A stretch of DNA of 25,445 bases from CBFHSD01 sp965658375 (GCA_965658375.1 CBFHSD010000032.1:1-25445); one strand, 5' to 3'; counted from the stretch's first letter, positions 14,790-23,300 are shown. Notes: generated from the letters alone by a model not told the origin. Program-made: numbers and translations.

Positions 14790-15536
14790 ATGATTGGAGA
14801 CAAAAAAGTTGTTGTGGTGATGCCTGCATACAATGCAGAAAAGACTGTTGAGATTACCTACAACGAGATTCCGTTTGATATTGTGGACGAAGTGATTTTG
14901 GTAGATGATAAAAGTAGTGATGCTACTTCTGCCAAAGCGAAAGAACTCGGAATAAACCATGTGATTAGACATGAGCAAAACAAAGGCTATGGCGGAAATC
15001 AAAAAACATGTTACAACAAAGCCCTAGAAATAGGTGCCGACATTGTGATCATGGTTCACCCAGATTACCAATATACTCCTAAGCTTATTCACTCCATGTC
15101 ATACATCATTGCTAATGATGTGTACCAAACAGTGTTGGCATCTCGCATACTCGGTAAAGGAGCTCTGAAAGGAGGTATGCCTATTTATAAGTACATCGCC
15201 AATCGCTTTTTAACCTTGTTCCAGAATATACTCATGGGCCAAAAGCTGTCTGAATACCACACGGGGTACAGAGCTTTCTCTAAAGAGGTTTTGGAATCTA
15301 TTAATTACAATACAAATTCAGACGACTTTGTGTTTGACAACCAAATGCTTGCTCAAATCTGCTTTAGTGGCTATGAGATTGCTGAAGTGACTTGCCCAAC
15401 AAAATATTTTGAAGAGGCTTCTTCCATCAACTTTAAGCGCAGCAGCATTTACGGCTTGGGGGTATTGTGGACTTCGGTAAGTTTCCGTTTGCAGAAATGG
15501 GGAATTGGCAAATTCCTCATCTTTAAAAAGGATTAA
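14790..15536 (+). CDS. Family 2 glycosyltransferase (DPM1-like)
   Basis: From the ATG at 14790 this is a 248-residue GT-A-fold glycosyltransferase. It starts VVVVMPAYNAEKTVE. The nucleotide-sugar and metal motif VDDKSSD is followed by NKGYGGNQKT, then IVIMVHPDYQY and the acceptor-side motif SEYHTGYRAF. These are typical of polyprenyl-phosphate-type GT2 enzymes similar to dolichol-phosphate mannosyltransferase. No membrane anchor is visible at the C-terminus. An extended reading frame begins with GTG at 14742, but a perfect -7 element sits between the two candidate starts, so the ATG is chosen. It stands alone, divergent from gap and convergent with rlmN; the stop codons share TTAA (15533-15536). 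The sugar donor and acceptor are unknown. It probably acts in surface-polysaccharide or glycolipid synthesis. Confidence 0.88.
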   Translation: MIGDKKVVVVMPAYNAEKTVEITYNEIPFDIVDEVILVDDKSSDATSAKAKELGINHVIRHEQNKGYGGNQKTCYNKALEIGADIVIMVHPDYQYTPKLIHSMSYIIANDVYQTVLASRILGKGALKGGMPIYKYIANRFLTLFQNILMGQKLSEYHTGYRAFSKEVLESINYNTNSDDFVFDNQMLAQICFSGYEIAEVTCPTKYFEEASSINFKRSSIYGLGVLWTSVSFRLQKWGIGKFLIFKKD

Positions 15537-16576
15537 GCAGCATCGTTCTTATTCGCAAGTTGACCACAGGCAGCATCAATGTCTTTGCCTCGGCTTCTTC
15601 TAATATTTACCTGAATATCGTGTTGTTCTAAGTAGTGAGCAAATTCATCTACTCTTTCTATGGGCGATTTTTCAAACTCACCCCCATCAATAGGGTTGTA
15701 TTCAATGATGTTGATTTTTGCAGGAACGCGTTGACAGAATTTCATCAACTCTCTTGCATCGGCAATGCTGTCATTAAAATCTTTGAATATAATGTATTCA
15801 TACGTGATGGTTTTTTGCGTCTTTTTCCGGAAATAGATCATAGACTCAGCCAAACTATCAAGTGTGTTTGATTGATTGATGGGCATGATAGAATCTCTCT
15901 TTTCATCCGTAGCCGCGTGAAGTGACAGTGCTAGGTTGAATTTCACATCTTCATCAGCCAATCTCATAATTGCCCTGGAGATACCCGCAGTAGAAACTGT
16001 AATTCTCTTTGGCGACATTCCCAATCCGTTCGGAGAAGTGATTTTATCCACCGATTCCAATAAACCTTTTAAATTCATTAAAGGCTCACCCATACCCATA
16101 TAAACAATGTTGGAAAGGGGCTTTTTGTATTTGGCCAACGCAATGTTGTTGATGAGTACCACTTGATCGTAGATCTCACCCGCACTTAAGTTCTTCATGC
16201 GTTTTAACCTTCCTGTTGCACAAAAAGCACAACTTAAAGAACACCCTACTTGAGAAGAAATACAAGCCGTCAAGCGTTTTTCTGTAGGAATCAAAACGCC
16301 CTCTACCACATGCCCTTCAGCCAATTGAAAAGCTACTTTAATGGTGCCGTCATTGCTTATTTGTTCTTCTGCAATGCTTACTGGAAAAAATTGAAAGTTT
16401 GTTTCAAGCAAGGCGCGTAAGTCCTTCGAAAGATTGGTCATTTTAGAAAAATCTGTTACCGACTTCTTCCATATCCATTCGAACACCTGCTTTGCTCTGA
16501 AAGATTTTTCACCATGAGCGATAAACCAAGAGGTCAACTGTTCTAAATCTAAGGCGCGTATATCTTGCTTTTCCAT
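15533..16576 (-). CDS. rlmN: 23S rRNA (adenine-2503-C2)/tRNA methyltransferase RlmN
   Basis: This radical-SAM enzyme methylates C2 of A2503 in 23S rRNA (and of A37 in some tRNAs), using a methyl-cysteine intermediate. The [4Fe-4S] cluster motif CSLSCAFC is at Cys112, Cys116 and Cys119. The two catalytic cysteines expected for the family are at Cys105 (in ACISSQVGC) and Cys337 (in DIDAACGQL). GMGEPL and the SAM-binding segment ITVSTAGI are present. The length of 347 residues is normal. It is last in the minus-strand run, but a terminator lies between queA and its ATG. A TATTTTTG sequence sits only five bases upstream of the ATG, so it may have its own promoter with an almost leaderless message. 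Its stop overlaps the GT2 stop. Confidence 0.96.
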   Translation of the reverse strand: MEKQDIRALDLEQLTSWFIAHGEKSFRAKQVFEWIWKKSVTDFSKMTNLSKDLRALLETNFQFFPVSIAEEQISNDGTIKVAFQLAEGHVVEGVLIPTEKRLTACISSQVGCSLSCAFCATGRLKRMKNLSAGEIYDQVVLINNIALAKYKKPLSNIVYMGMGEPLMNLKGLLESVDKITSPNGLGMSPKRITVSTAGISRAIMRLADEDVKFNLALSLHAATDEKRDSIMPINQSNTLDSLAESMIYFRKKTQKTITYEYIIFKDFNDSIADARELMKFCQRVPAKINIIEYNPIDGGEFEKSPIERVDEFAHYLEQHDIQVNIRRSRGKDIDAACGQLANKNDAA

Positions 16577-16581
16577 TGCTA

Positions 16582-16589
16582 CAAAAATA
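16582..16589 (-). promoter_or_regulatory. Possible -7 element of rlmN
   Basis: Read on the minus strand, TATTTTTG fits TAnnTTTG and ends five bases before the rlmN ATG. It is embedded in the T-run of the queA terminator, so the match could be accidental. If real, the transcript would start at or within a few bases of the ATG. Confidence 0.35.
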
Positions 16590-16592
16590 AAA

Positions 16593-16621
16593 AAGCCATT
16601 CCGAATCTTTCGAAATGGCTT
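16593..16621 (-). terminator. Rho-independent terminator after queA
   Basis: On the minus strand AAGCCATT-T-CGAA, loop AGA, TTCG-G-AATGGCTT gives a 13-bp stem with one G-U pair. It is followed by a T-rich run (TTTTATTTTTG). It starts 21 bases after the queA stop and ends 16 bases before the rlmN start. Confidence 0.85.
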
Positions 16622-16642
16622 TGAAACTATAAACTTTGATTC

Positions 16643-17692
16643 TTACAAGATGAGCATTGCGTCACCGTAAGCTAAGAATCTATATTTCTCTTTGATTGCT
16701 TCTGCGTATGCTTCCATAATTAAATCATAGCCCCCAAATGCGGCAACCATCATCATCAACGTACTTTGATCTTGATGGAAATTTGTAATCATCGCATCCG
16801 CAATATGAAACTCACGCGGGGGGAAAATAAACTTGTTGGTCCATCCCTCGTAAGGCTTCAAACGGCTGTCGGTAGAAACGCTGCTTTCGATACCGCGCAT
16901 TACTGTTGTACCCACAGCTATTGCTTTTTTCTTTCTGTCTTTAGAACCGTTCACCATGTTGGCGCATGCTTCTGGAATCCATACTTGTTCAGACTCCATT
17001 TTATGCTTGGTCAAATCCTCCACTTCCACAGGTCTGAATGCTCCTAAACCTGTATGCAAAGTCATGGTAGCGAAGTTTACACCTTCAATCTCCAAACGCT
17101 TCATCAAGTTTCTGCTGAAGTGCAATGAACTTGTTGGAGCAGCAACGGCACCTTCGTTCTTGGCGAAAATGCTTTGGAAACGAACTTCATCAGAAGGCTC
17201 CACCGGTCTAGTAATGTATTTAGGCAATGGCGTTTCACCCAATCTTGTAATCACTTCTTTGAATTCCTCATAGGGTCCATCGAACAAGAAACGCAAGGTT
17301 CTTCCTCTAGAAGTAGTATTGTCTATTACTTCAGCAACAAGCTCATCATTCTCTCCGAAATACAGCTTGTTCCCTATTCTAATTTTACGTGCTGGATCTA
17401 CAAGAACATCCCACAATCTGCTCTGGCGGTTCAATTCTCTCAACAAAAACACTTCAATCAATGCTCCTGTTTTCTCCTTGTTACCGAACAAACGCGCTGG
17501 GAACACTTTGGTGTCGTTTAAAACCAAGGTGTCATCTTCTTCGAGGTAGTCTACGATGTCCTTGAAGATTTTATGCTCAATTTTCCCTGTATCTCGGTGC
17601 ACAACCATCAGGCGAGATTCATCTCTGTTTTCTGCTGGGTATTGCGCAATTAATTCTTCTGGGATTTCTAACTTAAACTCTGAAAGCTTCAT
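16643..17692 (-). CDS. queA: S-adenosylmethionine:tRNA ribosyltransferase-isomerase
   Basis: It transfers and isomerises the ribosyl moiety of SAM onto preQ1-tRNA to give epoxyqueuosine at the wobble position. The length of 349 residues is standard. Family segments visible in order are LIAQYPAENRDESRLMVV, LNDTKVFPARLFG, VAAPTSSLHFS, TLHTGLGAFRPV followed by HKMESE, GTTVMRGIES and ITNFHQDQSTLMMMVAAFGGYD. The middle motifs differ slightly from the more widespread PTAGLHF and TLHVGxGTF, which may be lineage-specific. It lies 52 bp after truB with a TATTTTTG -7-like element in between, and ends at a terminator, so it may be a separate transcript. Translation starts at an ATG. Confidence 0.95.
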   Translation of the reverse strand: MKLSEFKLEIPEELIAQYPAENRDESRLMVVHRDTGKIEHKIFKDIVDYLEEDDTLVLNDTKVFPARLFGNKEKTGALIEVFLLRELNRQSRLWDVLVDPARKIRIGNKLYFGENDELVAEVIDNTTSRGRTLRFLFDGPYEEFKEVITRLGETPLPKYITRPVEPSDEVRFQSIFAKNEGAVAAPTSSLHFSRNLMKRLEIEGVNFATMTLHTGLGAFRPVEVEDLTKHKMESEQVWIPEACANMVNGSKDRKKKAIAVGTTVMRGIESSVSTDSRLKPYEGWTNKFIFPPREFHIADAMITNFHQDQSTLMMMVAAFGGYDLIMEAYAEAIKEKYRFLAYGDAMLIL

Positions 17693-17713
17693 ATATGCAT
17701 TTTACGAGGGCGG

Positions 17714-17721
17714 CAAAAATA
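17714..17721 (-). promoter_or_regulatory. -7-like element upstream of queA
   Basis: On the minus strand TATTTTTG matches TAnnTTTG and lies 21 bases before the queA ATG, inside the 52-bp truB-queA gap. TTTG at 17749-17746 is upstream at 24-bp spacing, longer than usual. It could give queA its own transcription start in addition to read-through from truB. Confidence 0.4.
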
Positions 17722-17744
17722 AGAAAACCCTTTTAGTTGTTCTA

Positions 17745-18449
17745 TCAAATACTGATATCGGTGGCGTGCTCACGAATATAAGTCACAGCCTCATCAATTT
17801 GCAAGGCATTAGCAATATCAAATTCACCACTGCGGGTTCTTCTCAAGGCAGACAAGTGTGCCCCAGAATGCAAGCGTTTGCCTAAATCGTGAGCTAGGCT
17901 TCGTATATAGGTTCCCTTACTGCAATGAACAGCGAATTTCACCTTGGGAAAATTGGAACTATCTAGCTCAAGTGAGTGAATGTGAACTTCTGCCGGTTTT
18001 AGGTTGACTTCGCCACCTTTTCTTGCCACCAAGTAAGCAACTTTGCCATCTACCTTCTTTGCTGAATAGATTGGTGGCATTTGAAGTTGGGTTCCCAAAA
18101 AACTTTTTCTGGCTTCTTCCATTAAATCATTCGTGATGTGAGCAGTTTCGTAGGTTCCATCAACCTCACTCTCCAAATCGTAAGAAGGTGTTGTTGACCC
18201 CAAAGTGATTTCACCTGTGTAAACCTTATCGTCAGATTGAAGACCGTCTATCTTTTTCGTGAATTTCCCGGTACAGATAACCAACAAACCTGTGGCTAAG
18301 GGGTCTAAGGTTCCCGCATGGCCCACCTTGATTTTCTTTACCTTCAAGGCATGCTTTAAAGTATACCTCAATTTATTGACTACATCAAAAGAAGTCCAAT
18401 GCAAAGGTTTGTCTATCAATAAAACCTGACCTTCTTTAAAATCTACCAA
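17745..18449 (-). CDS. truB: tRNA pseudouridine(55) synthase
   Basis: It forms pseudouridine at position 55 of the T-loop in tRNAs. The catalytic motif GHAGTLDPLATG spans residues 43-54 with catalytic Asp49. The N-terminal GQVLLIDKPLHWTSFDVV, the segment MPPIYSAKKVDGK and GTYIRSLAHDLG are conserved. The length is 234 residues. It starts at TTG (18449), two bases after the uppP stop. No ATG or GTG is available upstream in frame, and the conserved N-terminal motif begins only seven residues in, so the TTG is accepted. The TTG and tight spacing suggest translational coupling to uppP. Confidence 0.95.
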   Translation of the reverse strand: MVDFKEGQVLLIDKPLHWTSFDVVNKLRYTLKHALKVKKIKVGHAGTLDPLATGLLVICTGKFTKKIDGLQSDDKVYTGEITLGSTTPSYDLESEVDGTYETAHITNDLMEEARKSFLGTQLQMPPIYSAKKVDGKVAYLVARKGGEVNLKPAEVHIHSLELDSSNFPKVKFAVHCSKGTYIRSLAHDLGKRLHSGAHLSALRRTRSGEFDIANALQIDEAVTYIREHATDISI

Positions 18450-18451
18450 GG

Positions 18452-19252
18452 CTATTGAATTAAACTGTAGACCAAAGCGAGTGAACCCACCGCAAAACAG
18501 TAATATGAGAAATAAGCCAATTTGGCTTTTTTAACGAGGGATATCATCCAGTTGCAAGCAATAAGACCTGTAACAAAGGCAGTAATGAAGCCTACAAGCA
18601 AGGGAATAAGTGTTTCATCAGAAATTAAAAGTTGACCATCTGCATCAAGCAAATCCTTGGCCATTTTCCCCAAAATAAGAGGCACTACCATAAGGAATGA
18701 AAAACGTGCTGCTTTGCCCTTATCTATTCCTAAAAGAACCGAAGTGGCGATGGTAGCCCCTGAACGAGAAATTCCCGGCAATATCGCTATGGCCTGAGAA
18801 ACACCTACGATTAAAGCAGATTTTGAAGTTACCTCTTTGGTAGTGCTTTTTGCCCTGTCAGATAAGAATAGTAACAGACCTGTTACTATCAACATCGCTC
18901 CAACCAAGAGTACTTGACCATCAAAAAGAGCCTCAATCTCATCATTAAACAACACGCCAACTGATGCTGCAGGAATCATGGAAAGCACAATGTTCAAAGA
19001 GAATATTGTCTCGTTATTGTTTTTGAATTGAAAAAGACCTTTGATTATTTCAGCGATATCTTTTCGGTAAATAACCGCTGTGCTGAGTGCCGTTGCAAAG
19101 TGCAAGACAACGGTAAACATCATGCTTTCATTGGCAACGAGATTCTCGCCAAACATCACCTTTACCAGCTCTAAATGGCCGCTGCTACTTACGGGTAAGA
19201 ACTCGGTAAGACCTTGTACTATACCGAGAACAATTGCTTGAAATAGGCTCAT
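18452..19252 (-). CDS. uppP: Undecaprenyl-diphosphatase (BacA family)
   Basis: This integral membrane phosphatase recycles undecaprenyl pyrophosphate to the monophosphate lipid carrier for peptidoglycan and other envelope polymers. It can confer bacitracin tolerance when abundant. The first motif QGLTEFLPVSSSGH (Glu17, Ser22-24, His26) and the second motif PGISRSGAT (from Pro159, with Arg163) are intact. The 266 residues contain several hydrophobic segments, as expected. It sits between the DUF3098 gene (8-bp gap) and truB (2-bp gap). The order ftsX-DUF3098-uppP-truB is one I recognise as recurring in Bacteroidota. Confidence 0.96.
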   Translation of the reverse strand: MSLFQAIVLGIVQGLTEFLPVSSSGHLELVKVMFGENLVANESMMFTVVLHFATALSTAVIYRKDIAEIIKGLFQFKNNNETIFSLNIVLSMIPAASVGVLFNDEIEALFDGQVLLVGAMLIVTGLLLFLSDRAKSTTKEVTSKSALIVGVSQAIAILPGISRSGATIATSVLLGIDKGKAARFSFLMVVPLILGKMAKDLLDADGQLLISDETLIPLLVGFITAFVTGLIACNWMISLVKKAKLAYFSYYCFAVGSLALVYSLIQ

Positions 19253-19260
19253 GAATGCGC

Positions 19261-19503
19261 TTAATCAACCTTTTTCATGATGGCAACAAACACCAATGCA
19301 TATCCAGCAACTACTAACAACGGTGCAATCACCATTCTTCTCGTATCAAAAATAGCATCGCTAAAACCTTTAGGGTCTTCACTGCCGCCACCAGACATAA
19401 GAATAAACCCAATGATTACGGTTACAAAGCCCCCAATGAGCCACATGTAATTTTCTTTCTTAAACGCGAATTGATTTTCGCTATCATTCAATTGACTAGC
19501 CAT
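19261..19503 (-). CDS. DUF3098 family small membrane protein
   Basis: This is an 80-residue protein with two predicted transmembrane helices (about residues 20-38 and 57-76). The sequence FAFKKENYMWLIGGF, then LMSGGGSEDPKGFSDAIFDTRR and an APLLVVAGY segment, is the DUF3098 pattern conserved in Bacteroidota. The molecular function is unknown. It is 2 bp after ftsX and 8 bp before uppP, so it is cotranscribed with a divisome regulator and an envelope lipid phosphatase. This suggests, without proving, a role in cell envelope synthesis or division. It starts at an ATG. Confidence 0.85.
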   Translation of the reverse strand: MASQLNDSENQFAFKKENYMWLIGGFVTVIIGFILMSGGGSEDPKGFSDAIFDTRRMVIAPLLVVAGYALVFVAIMKKVD

Positions 19504-19505
19504 AT

Positions 19506-20390
19506 TTAATACAGTTTATCTGTTTGCATTCTTAAAAAACGGTTCACAGCAAAAGCCGTGCTTAGCCATGAAATAAGAATTCCTAATAAAATTACCAACC
19601 CGAATAGCATTCCAAAGAGCTCTATTTCAAAGCCTTCAAAAACTGCCGGGAAATTTTGTTGTCCGTAATAGACCACCGCAGATAGTAAAACCATTGCAAT
19701 CACGGCTCCATAGAAACCATGGAAAATAGCCTTCCCCATAAAAGGTGCTCGAATAAAAGCTTTTGTTGCTCCTACGAGTTGCATACTCCTAATTACAAAA
19801 CGCTTGCTGAAAATTGCCAAACGAATGGTGTTATTGATTAGTGCAACAGCCACAATAAGAAGCAACACTGCAAAGCTCGTGATCAGCAAACTGATCTTGT
19901 TCACATTCTCGTTCACCGCATTCAATAACTCTGGCTGATAATAAACCTCTTTTACTTTTGGGTTATCCATTAGTTCCTGCTCTATCCAAAGCACACTATC
20001 TGGGTGAGCATATTCTGAAGTAAGATAGATATCTACCGAACTCTCTAGAGGATTCTCCCCTAAGAACTGAATAAAGTCTTCCCCTAAATCTTCTTGTAAA
20101 ATCAATGCGGCCATTTCGGAGTCAATGTACTGCGTGCTTTTTACATACACAGAAGCATCTAACGATTTTTGAAACCTTTTAACATCTACTTGCTCTAAGC
20201 CGTCTTTCAAATACACACTAATGCGGATATTCTCTTTCACATACCTACTTAGGGTATTGGCTTGCAGCAAAATCATAGCTACCAAACCAAGCATAAAAAG
20301 CACCAATGAAATGCTCACAATCACGCTGAAATAGGATGATGTGGCTCTTCTTCTCTCTAACTTATTCTTCTTACTCACAGATTTGATCAA
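19506..20390 (-). CDS. ftsX: Cell division protein FtsX
   Basis: This is the membrane component of the FtsEX ABC-type complex, which couples septation to peptidoglycan hydrolase activation. The 294 residues show one N-terminal helix (FSVIVSISLVLFMLGLVAMILL), a large extracytoplasmic domain of about 120 residues, and three C-terminal helices of the MacB/FtsX type with the loop segment RLAIFSKRFVIRSMQLVGATKAFIRAPF. No ATG is available near the N-terminus: the start is either TTG at 20390 or GTG at 20378 (MSKKNKLERRR). A TATATTTT sequence at 20424-20417 on the minus strand is a weak promoter candidate. ftsE is not in the window; in many Bacteroidota the two genes are separated. Confidence 0.92.
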   Translation of the reverse strand: MIKSVSKKNKLERRRATSSYFSVIVSISLVLFMLGLVAMILLQANTLSRYVKENIRISVYLKDGLEQVDVKRFQKSLDASVYVKSTQYIDSEMAALILQEDLGEDFIQFLGENPLESSVDIYLTSEYAHPDSVLWIEQELMDNPKVKEVYYQPELLNAVNENVNKISLLITSFAVLLLIVAVALINNTIRLAIFSKRFVIRSMQLVGATKAFIRAPFMGKAIFHGFYGAVIAMVLLSAVVYYGQQNFPAVFEGFEIELFGMLFGLVILLGILISWLSTAFAVNRFLRMQTDKLY

Positions 20391-20477
20391 TAAAGGCCGT
20401 TTTTAGCAAGGCAACGAAAATATAAAAATTACGCCCCTAATTGGTTTGATTATAGAGAACATGCATATTGCATTCAC

Positions 20478-20485
20478 TAACTTTG
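20478..20485 (+). promoter_or_regulatory. -7 promoter element of leuS
   Basis: TAACTTTG followed by CAGC matches TAnnTTTG perfectly and lies 28 bases upstream of the leuS ATG (20514). It supports that ATG over the in-frame TTG at 20493, which would fall only seven bases after the element. A -33 TTG at normal spacing is not evident. Confidence 0.6.
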
Positions 20486-20513
20486 CAGCTTTTTGAACAT
20501 AGCCAGAGAAAAG

Positions 20514-23300
20514 ATGGAATACAACACAAAAAACATTGAAGAAACTGCCCGTAAAAAATGGGCAGAACAAGAGGTGTATAAAACACGTATGGATACTGAA
20601 AAGCCTAAATTCTATGTGTTAGACATGTTTCCTTATCCTTCTGGCGCTGGCTTGCACGTTGGCCACCCACTTGGCTACATTGCTTCAGATATTTTTGCTC
20701 GATACAAAAAACACAATGGCTTTAATGTTTTGCACCCTATGGGCTATGATGCTTTTGGCTTACCCGCAGAGCAATATGCCATTCAAACAGGGCAGCACCC
20801 AGCTGTTACTACAGAAACGAACCTCAAGCGTTACCGAGAGCAACTGGATCGCATTGGTTTTTCTTTTGATTGGAGCAGAGAAATTCAAACCTGTAAACCC
20901 GATTACTACAAATGGACACAATGGATATTCCTGCAACTCTTTAACTCTTGGTACAACAAAACCACGAAAAAAGCTGAAGGCATTGATAGCCTGATCGCAG
21001 CATTTGAAGCAAAGGGAAACACAGAGGTTCGCGCTCATCACGCTTGTGAAATCGCTTTCTCAGCAGAAGAATGGAATGCTTTTAATGAATCTGAAAAATC
21101 TGAAATCTTACTTGATTACCGCATTGCCTTCCGCAGCGATTCAATGGTAAATTGGTGCCCTGCCTTGGGAACCGTGCTCGCCAATGACGAGGTAGTGAAT
21201 GGTGTTTCTGAACGTGGAGGACACCCCGTTGAGCAACGCAAGATGATGCAATGGAGTTTGCGCATTTCTGCCTATGCAGATCGCCTACTCGAAGGACTCA
21301 ATAGAATAGAATGGTCTGATTCCATTAAAGAAATTCAACGCAATTGGATTGGCAAATCTCGAGGAGCACAAGTGTTCTTTAAATTGGATCAACACGATGA
21401 ACAGATTGAAGTATTCACCACACGGCCAGATACCATTTTTGGCGTGAGCTTCATGGTATTGGCACCCGAGCATGAGTTAGTACAAAAAATATGTACGGAC
21501 GCTCAACGTACAGAAGTGGAAGAATACATAGCAGTAAGCTCTAAAAAGACAGAACGAGACCGCTTAGCGAACACTAAAAATATCAGTGGAGCCTTTACGG
21601 GAGCTTATGTCAAGCATCCATTTACAGGGAAACTAATTCCCATTTGGATTGGCGATTATGTCTTAGCTTCATATGGAACAGGGGCCGTGATGGCAGTTCC
21701 TTGTGGAGACCAAAGAGATTGGAACTTTGCCAAACATTTCGGGATTGAAATTCCAAATGTGATTGAGGGAGCCAACATTGATGAAGCTGCCGCTGAAGAT
21801 AAAAGCGCTACACTTGTGAACTCAGCATTTTTAGACGGTATGAAATCTAAAAAAGCCATCCAAAAAACCATAGAGATTCTCGAAGAAAAAGGCATAGGCT
21901 CTGGAAAAACAAATTTCAAATTAAGAGATGCGGTGTTCGGCAGACAACGCTTTTGGGGAGAACCTATTCCAATTTACTTTGAAAATGGAGTTGCAAAAGC
22001 GGTGAAAGAAGAACACCTTCCTTTGGAATTACCAGAAGTAGACAAGTATTTGCCAACTGAAGATGGCGAACCACCACTAGCTCGAGCAAACACTTGGTGT
22101 TACGAACCTAATAAAGGAGTGGTTTCAAAAGGCGAAGGCTTTCCGCTAGAAACAACAACAATGCCTGGTTGGGCTGGGAGCAGCTGGTATTTCATGCGCT
22201 ACACAGACCCAAAAAACAGCGAAGTTTTTGCAGGGAAAAAAGCATTGGATTATTGGAATCAAGTAGACCTTTACATGGGTGGAGCAGAACACGCTACGGG
22301 TCATTTATTATATGTGCGATTCTGGACCAAATTTTTGAATGATTTGGGATTCATCTCTTTTGATGAGCCAGCTAAAAAGCTAATCAACCAAGGAATGATT
22401 CAAGGGGATTCGCGTTTTGTATACCGCATAAAAGACAGCAACACATTTGTTTCTAAGAATCTCAGAAAAGAGCATTCCACCGATCGTTTGCATGTTGACG
22501 TAAACATAGTGAGTGGAGAAGAATTGAATGTTGCCGCCTTCAAAAGCTGGCGCTCTGAATTTGCCGATGCCGAATTTATTCTAGAAGATGGCAAATACAT
22601 CTGCGGTAGTGAAGTGGAAAAAATGTCGAAGTCTAAATTTAATGTAGTAAACCCTGACTTACTCGTTGAAGAATATGGTGCAGATGCCCTGCGACTTCAT
22701 GAAATGTTCTTAGGCCCCATTGAGATGCACAAACCATGGAATACACAAGGTATTTCTGGTGTAAATGGCTTCTTAAAAAAGCTTTGGAGGCTCTACTTTA
22801 AGGAAGATCAGTTGACAATTTCTGAAGACAAAGCAAGCAAAGAAGAAAACAAGGCCTTACACACTGCCATTAAAAAAGTGAGAGAAGATATTGAACGTTA
22901 TTCTTTCAATACTCCAGTAAGCACTTTCATGATTTGTGTGAATGAGCTGAGTGATTTAAAATGCAACAAAAAAGAAATTCTCGAACCGCTTGCCGTTTTA
23001 ATTGCACCATATGCTCCGCATACAGCAGAAGCGTTGTGGAGTGCCATGGGTCATGATGAATCTATTGTTAATACGGCATATCCTCAACTGATTGAAAGTT
23101 ATTTGGTAGAGGATAGTTTTGAGTATCCCGTTTCGTTCAATGGCAAAATGAGATTTAAAGTAAAATACTCAGCATCAAGCACAAAAGAAGATATAGAAAA
23201 GGCTATCCTTGCAGATGAAAGAACGCAGAAATACCTTGATGCAAAAGCTCCAAAAAAAGTGATTATTGTTATTGAACGAATCATCAATATTGTTTGTTAA
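20514..23300 (+). CDS. leuS: Leucyl-tRNA synthetase
   Basis: This class I aminoacyl-tRNA synthetase charges tRNA-Leu in the cytoplasm. From the ATG at 20514 it is 928 residues, starting MEYNTKNIEETARKKWAEQ. The HIGH-type motif is HVGH at residues 48-51 and the KMSKS loop is at 703-707. The CP1 editing domain lies between them (TTRPDTIFGVSFMVLAPEHE, YGTGAVMAVPCGDQRDW). The segment GWAGSSWYFMRYTDP and a C-terminal anticodon-binding region (YAPHTAEALW) are present. A longer frame starts at TTG 20493, but those seven extra residues follow directly on the -7 element. It is monocistronic or possibly read through into the small gene downstream; a weak AT-only hairpin (AAGAA/TTCTT) overlaps its stop. 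Confidence 0.97.
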   Translation: MEYNTKNIEETARKKWAEQEVYKTRMDTEKPKFYVLDMFPYPSGAGLHVGHPLGYIASDIFARYKKHNGFNVLHPMGYDAFGLPAEQYAIQTGQHPAVTTETNLKRYREQLDRIGFSFDWSREIQTCKPDYYKWTQWIFLQLFNSWYNKTTKKAEGIDSLIAAFEAKGNTEVRAHHACEIAFSAEEWNAFNESEKSEILLDYRIAFRSDSMVNWCPALGTVLANDEVVNGVSERGGHPVEQRKMMQWSLRISAYADRLLEGLNRIEWSDSIKEIQRNWIGKSRGAQVFFKLDQHDEQIEVFTTRPDTIFGVSFMVLAPEHELVQKICTDAQRTEVEEYIAVSSKKTERDRLANTKNISGAFTGAYVKHPFTGKLIPIWIGDYVLASYGTGAVMAVPCGDQRDWNFAKHFGIEIPNVIEGANIDEAAAEDKSATLVNSAFLDGMKSKKAIQKTIEILEEKGIGSGKTNFKLRDAVFGRQRFWGEPIPIYFENGVAKAVKEEHLPLELPEVDKYLPTEDGEPPLARANTWCYEPNKGVVSKGEGFPLETTTMPGWAGSSWYFMRYTDPKNSEVFAGKKALDYWNQVDLYMGGAEHATGHLLYVRFWTKFLNDLGFISFDEPAKKLINQGMIQGDSRFVYRIKDSNTFVSKNLRKEHSTDRLHVDVNIVSGEELNVAAFKSWRSEFADAEFILEDGKYICGSEVEKMSKSKFNVVNPDLLVEEYGADALRLHEMFLGPIEMHKPWNTQGISGVNGFLKKLWRLYFKEDQLTISEDKASKEENKALHTAIKKVREDIERYSFNTPVSTFMICVNELSDLKCNKKEILEPLAVLIAPYAPHTAEALWSAMGHDESIVNTAYPQLIESYLVEDSFEYPVSFNGKMRFKVKYSASSTKEDIEKAILADERTQKYLDAKAPKKVIIVIERIINIVC

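Noticed and set aside
11845..20448. TTG trinucleotides spaced 29 bp upstream of the -7 elements of the GH13, gap and leuS genes
   Set aside because: The spacing is far from the 19-20 bp known for Bacteroidota -33/-7 promoters, and TTG is common enough for this to be coincidence.
20493..20513. TTG at 20493 as the leuS start
   Set aside because: It follows the perfect -7 element TAACTTTG by only seven bases, and homologous LeuRS proteins start close to the ATG-encoded MEYN sequence.
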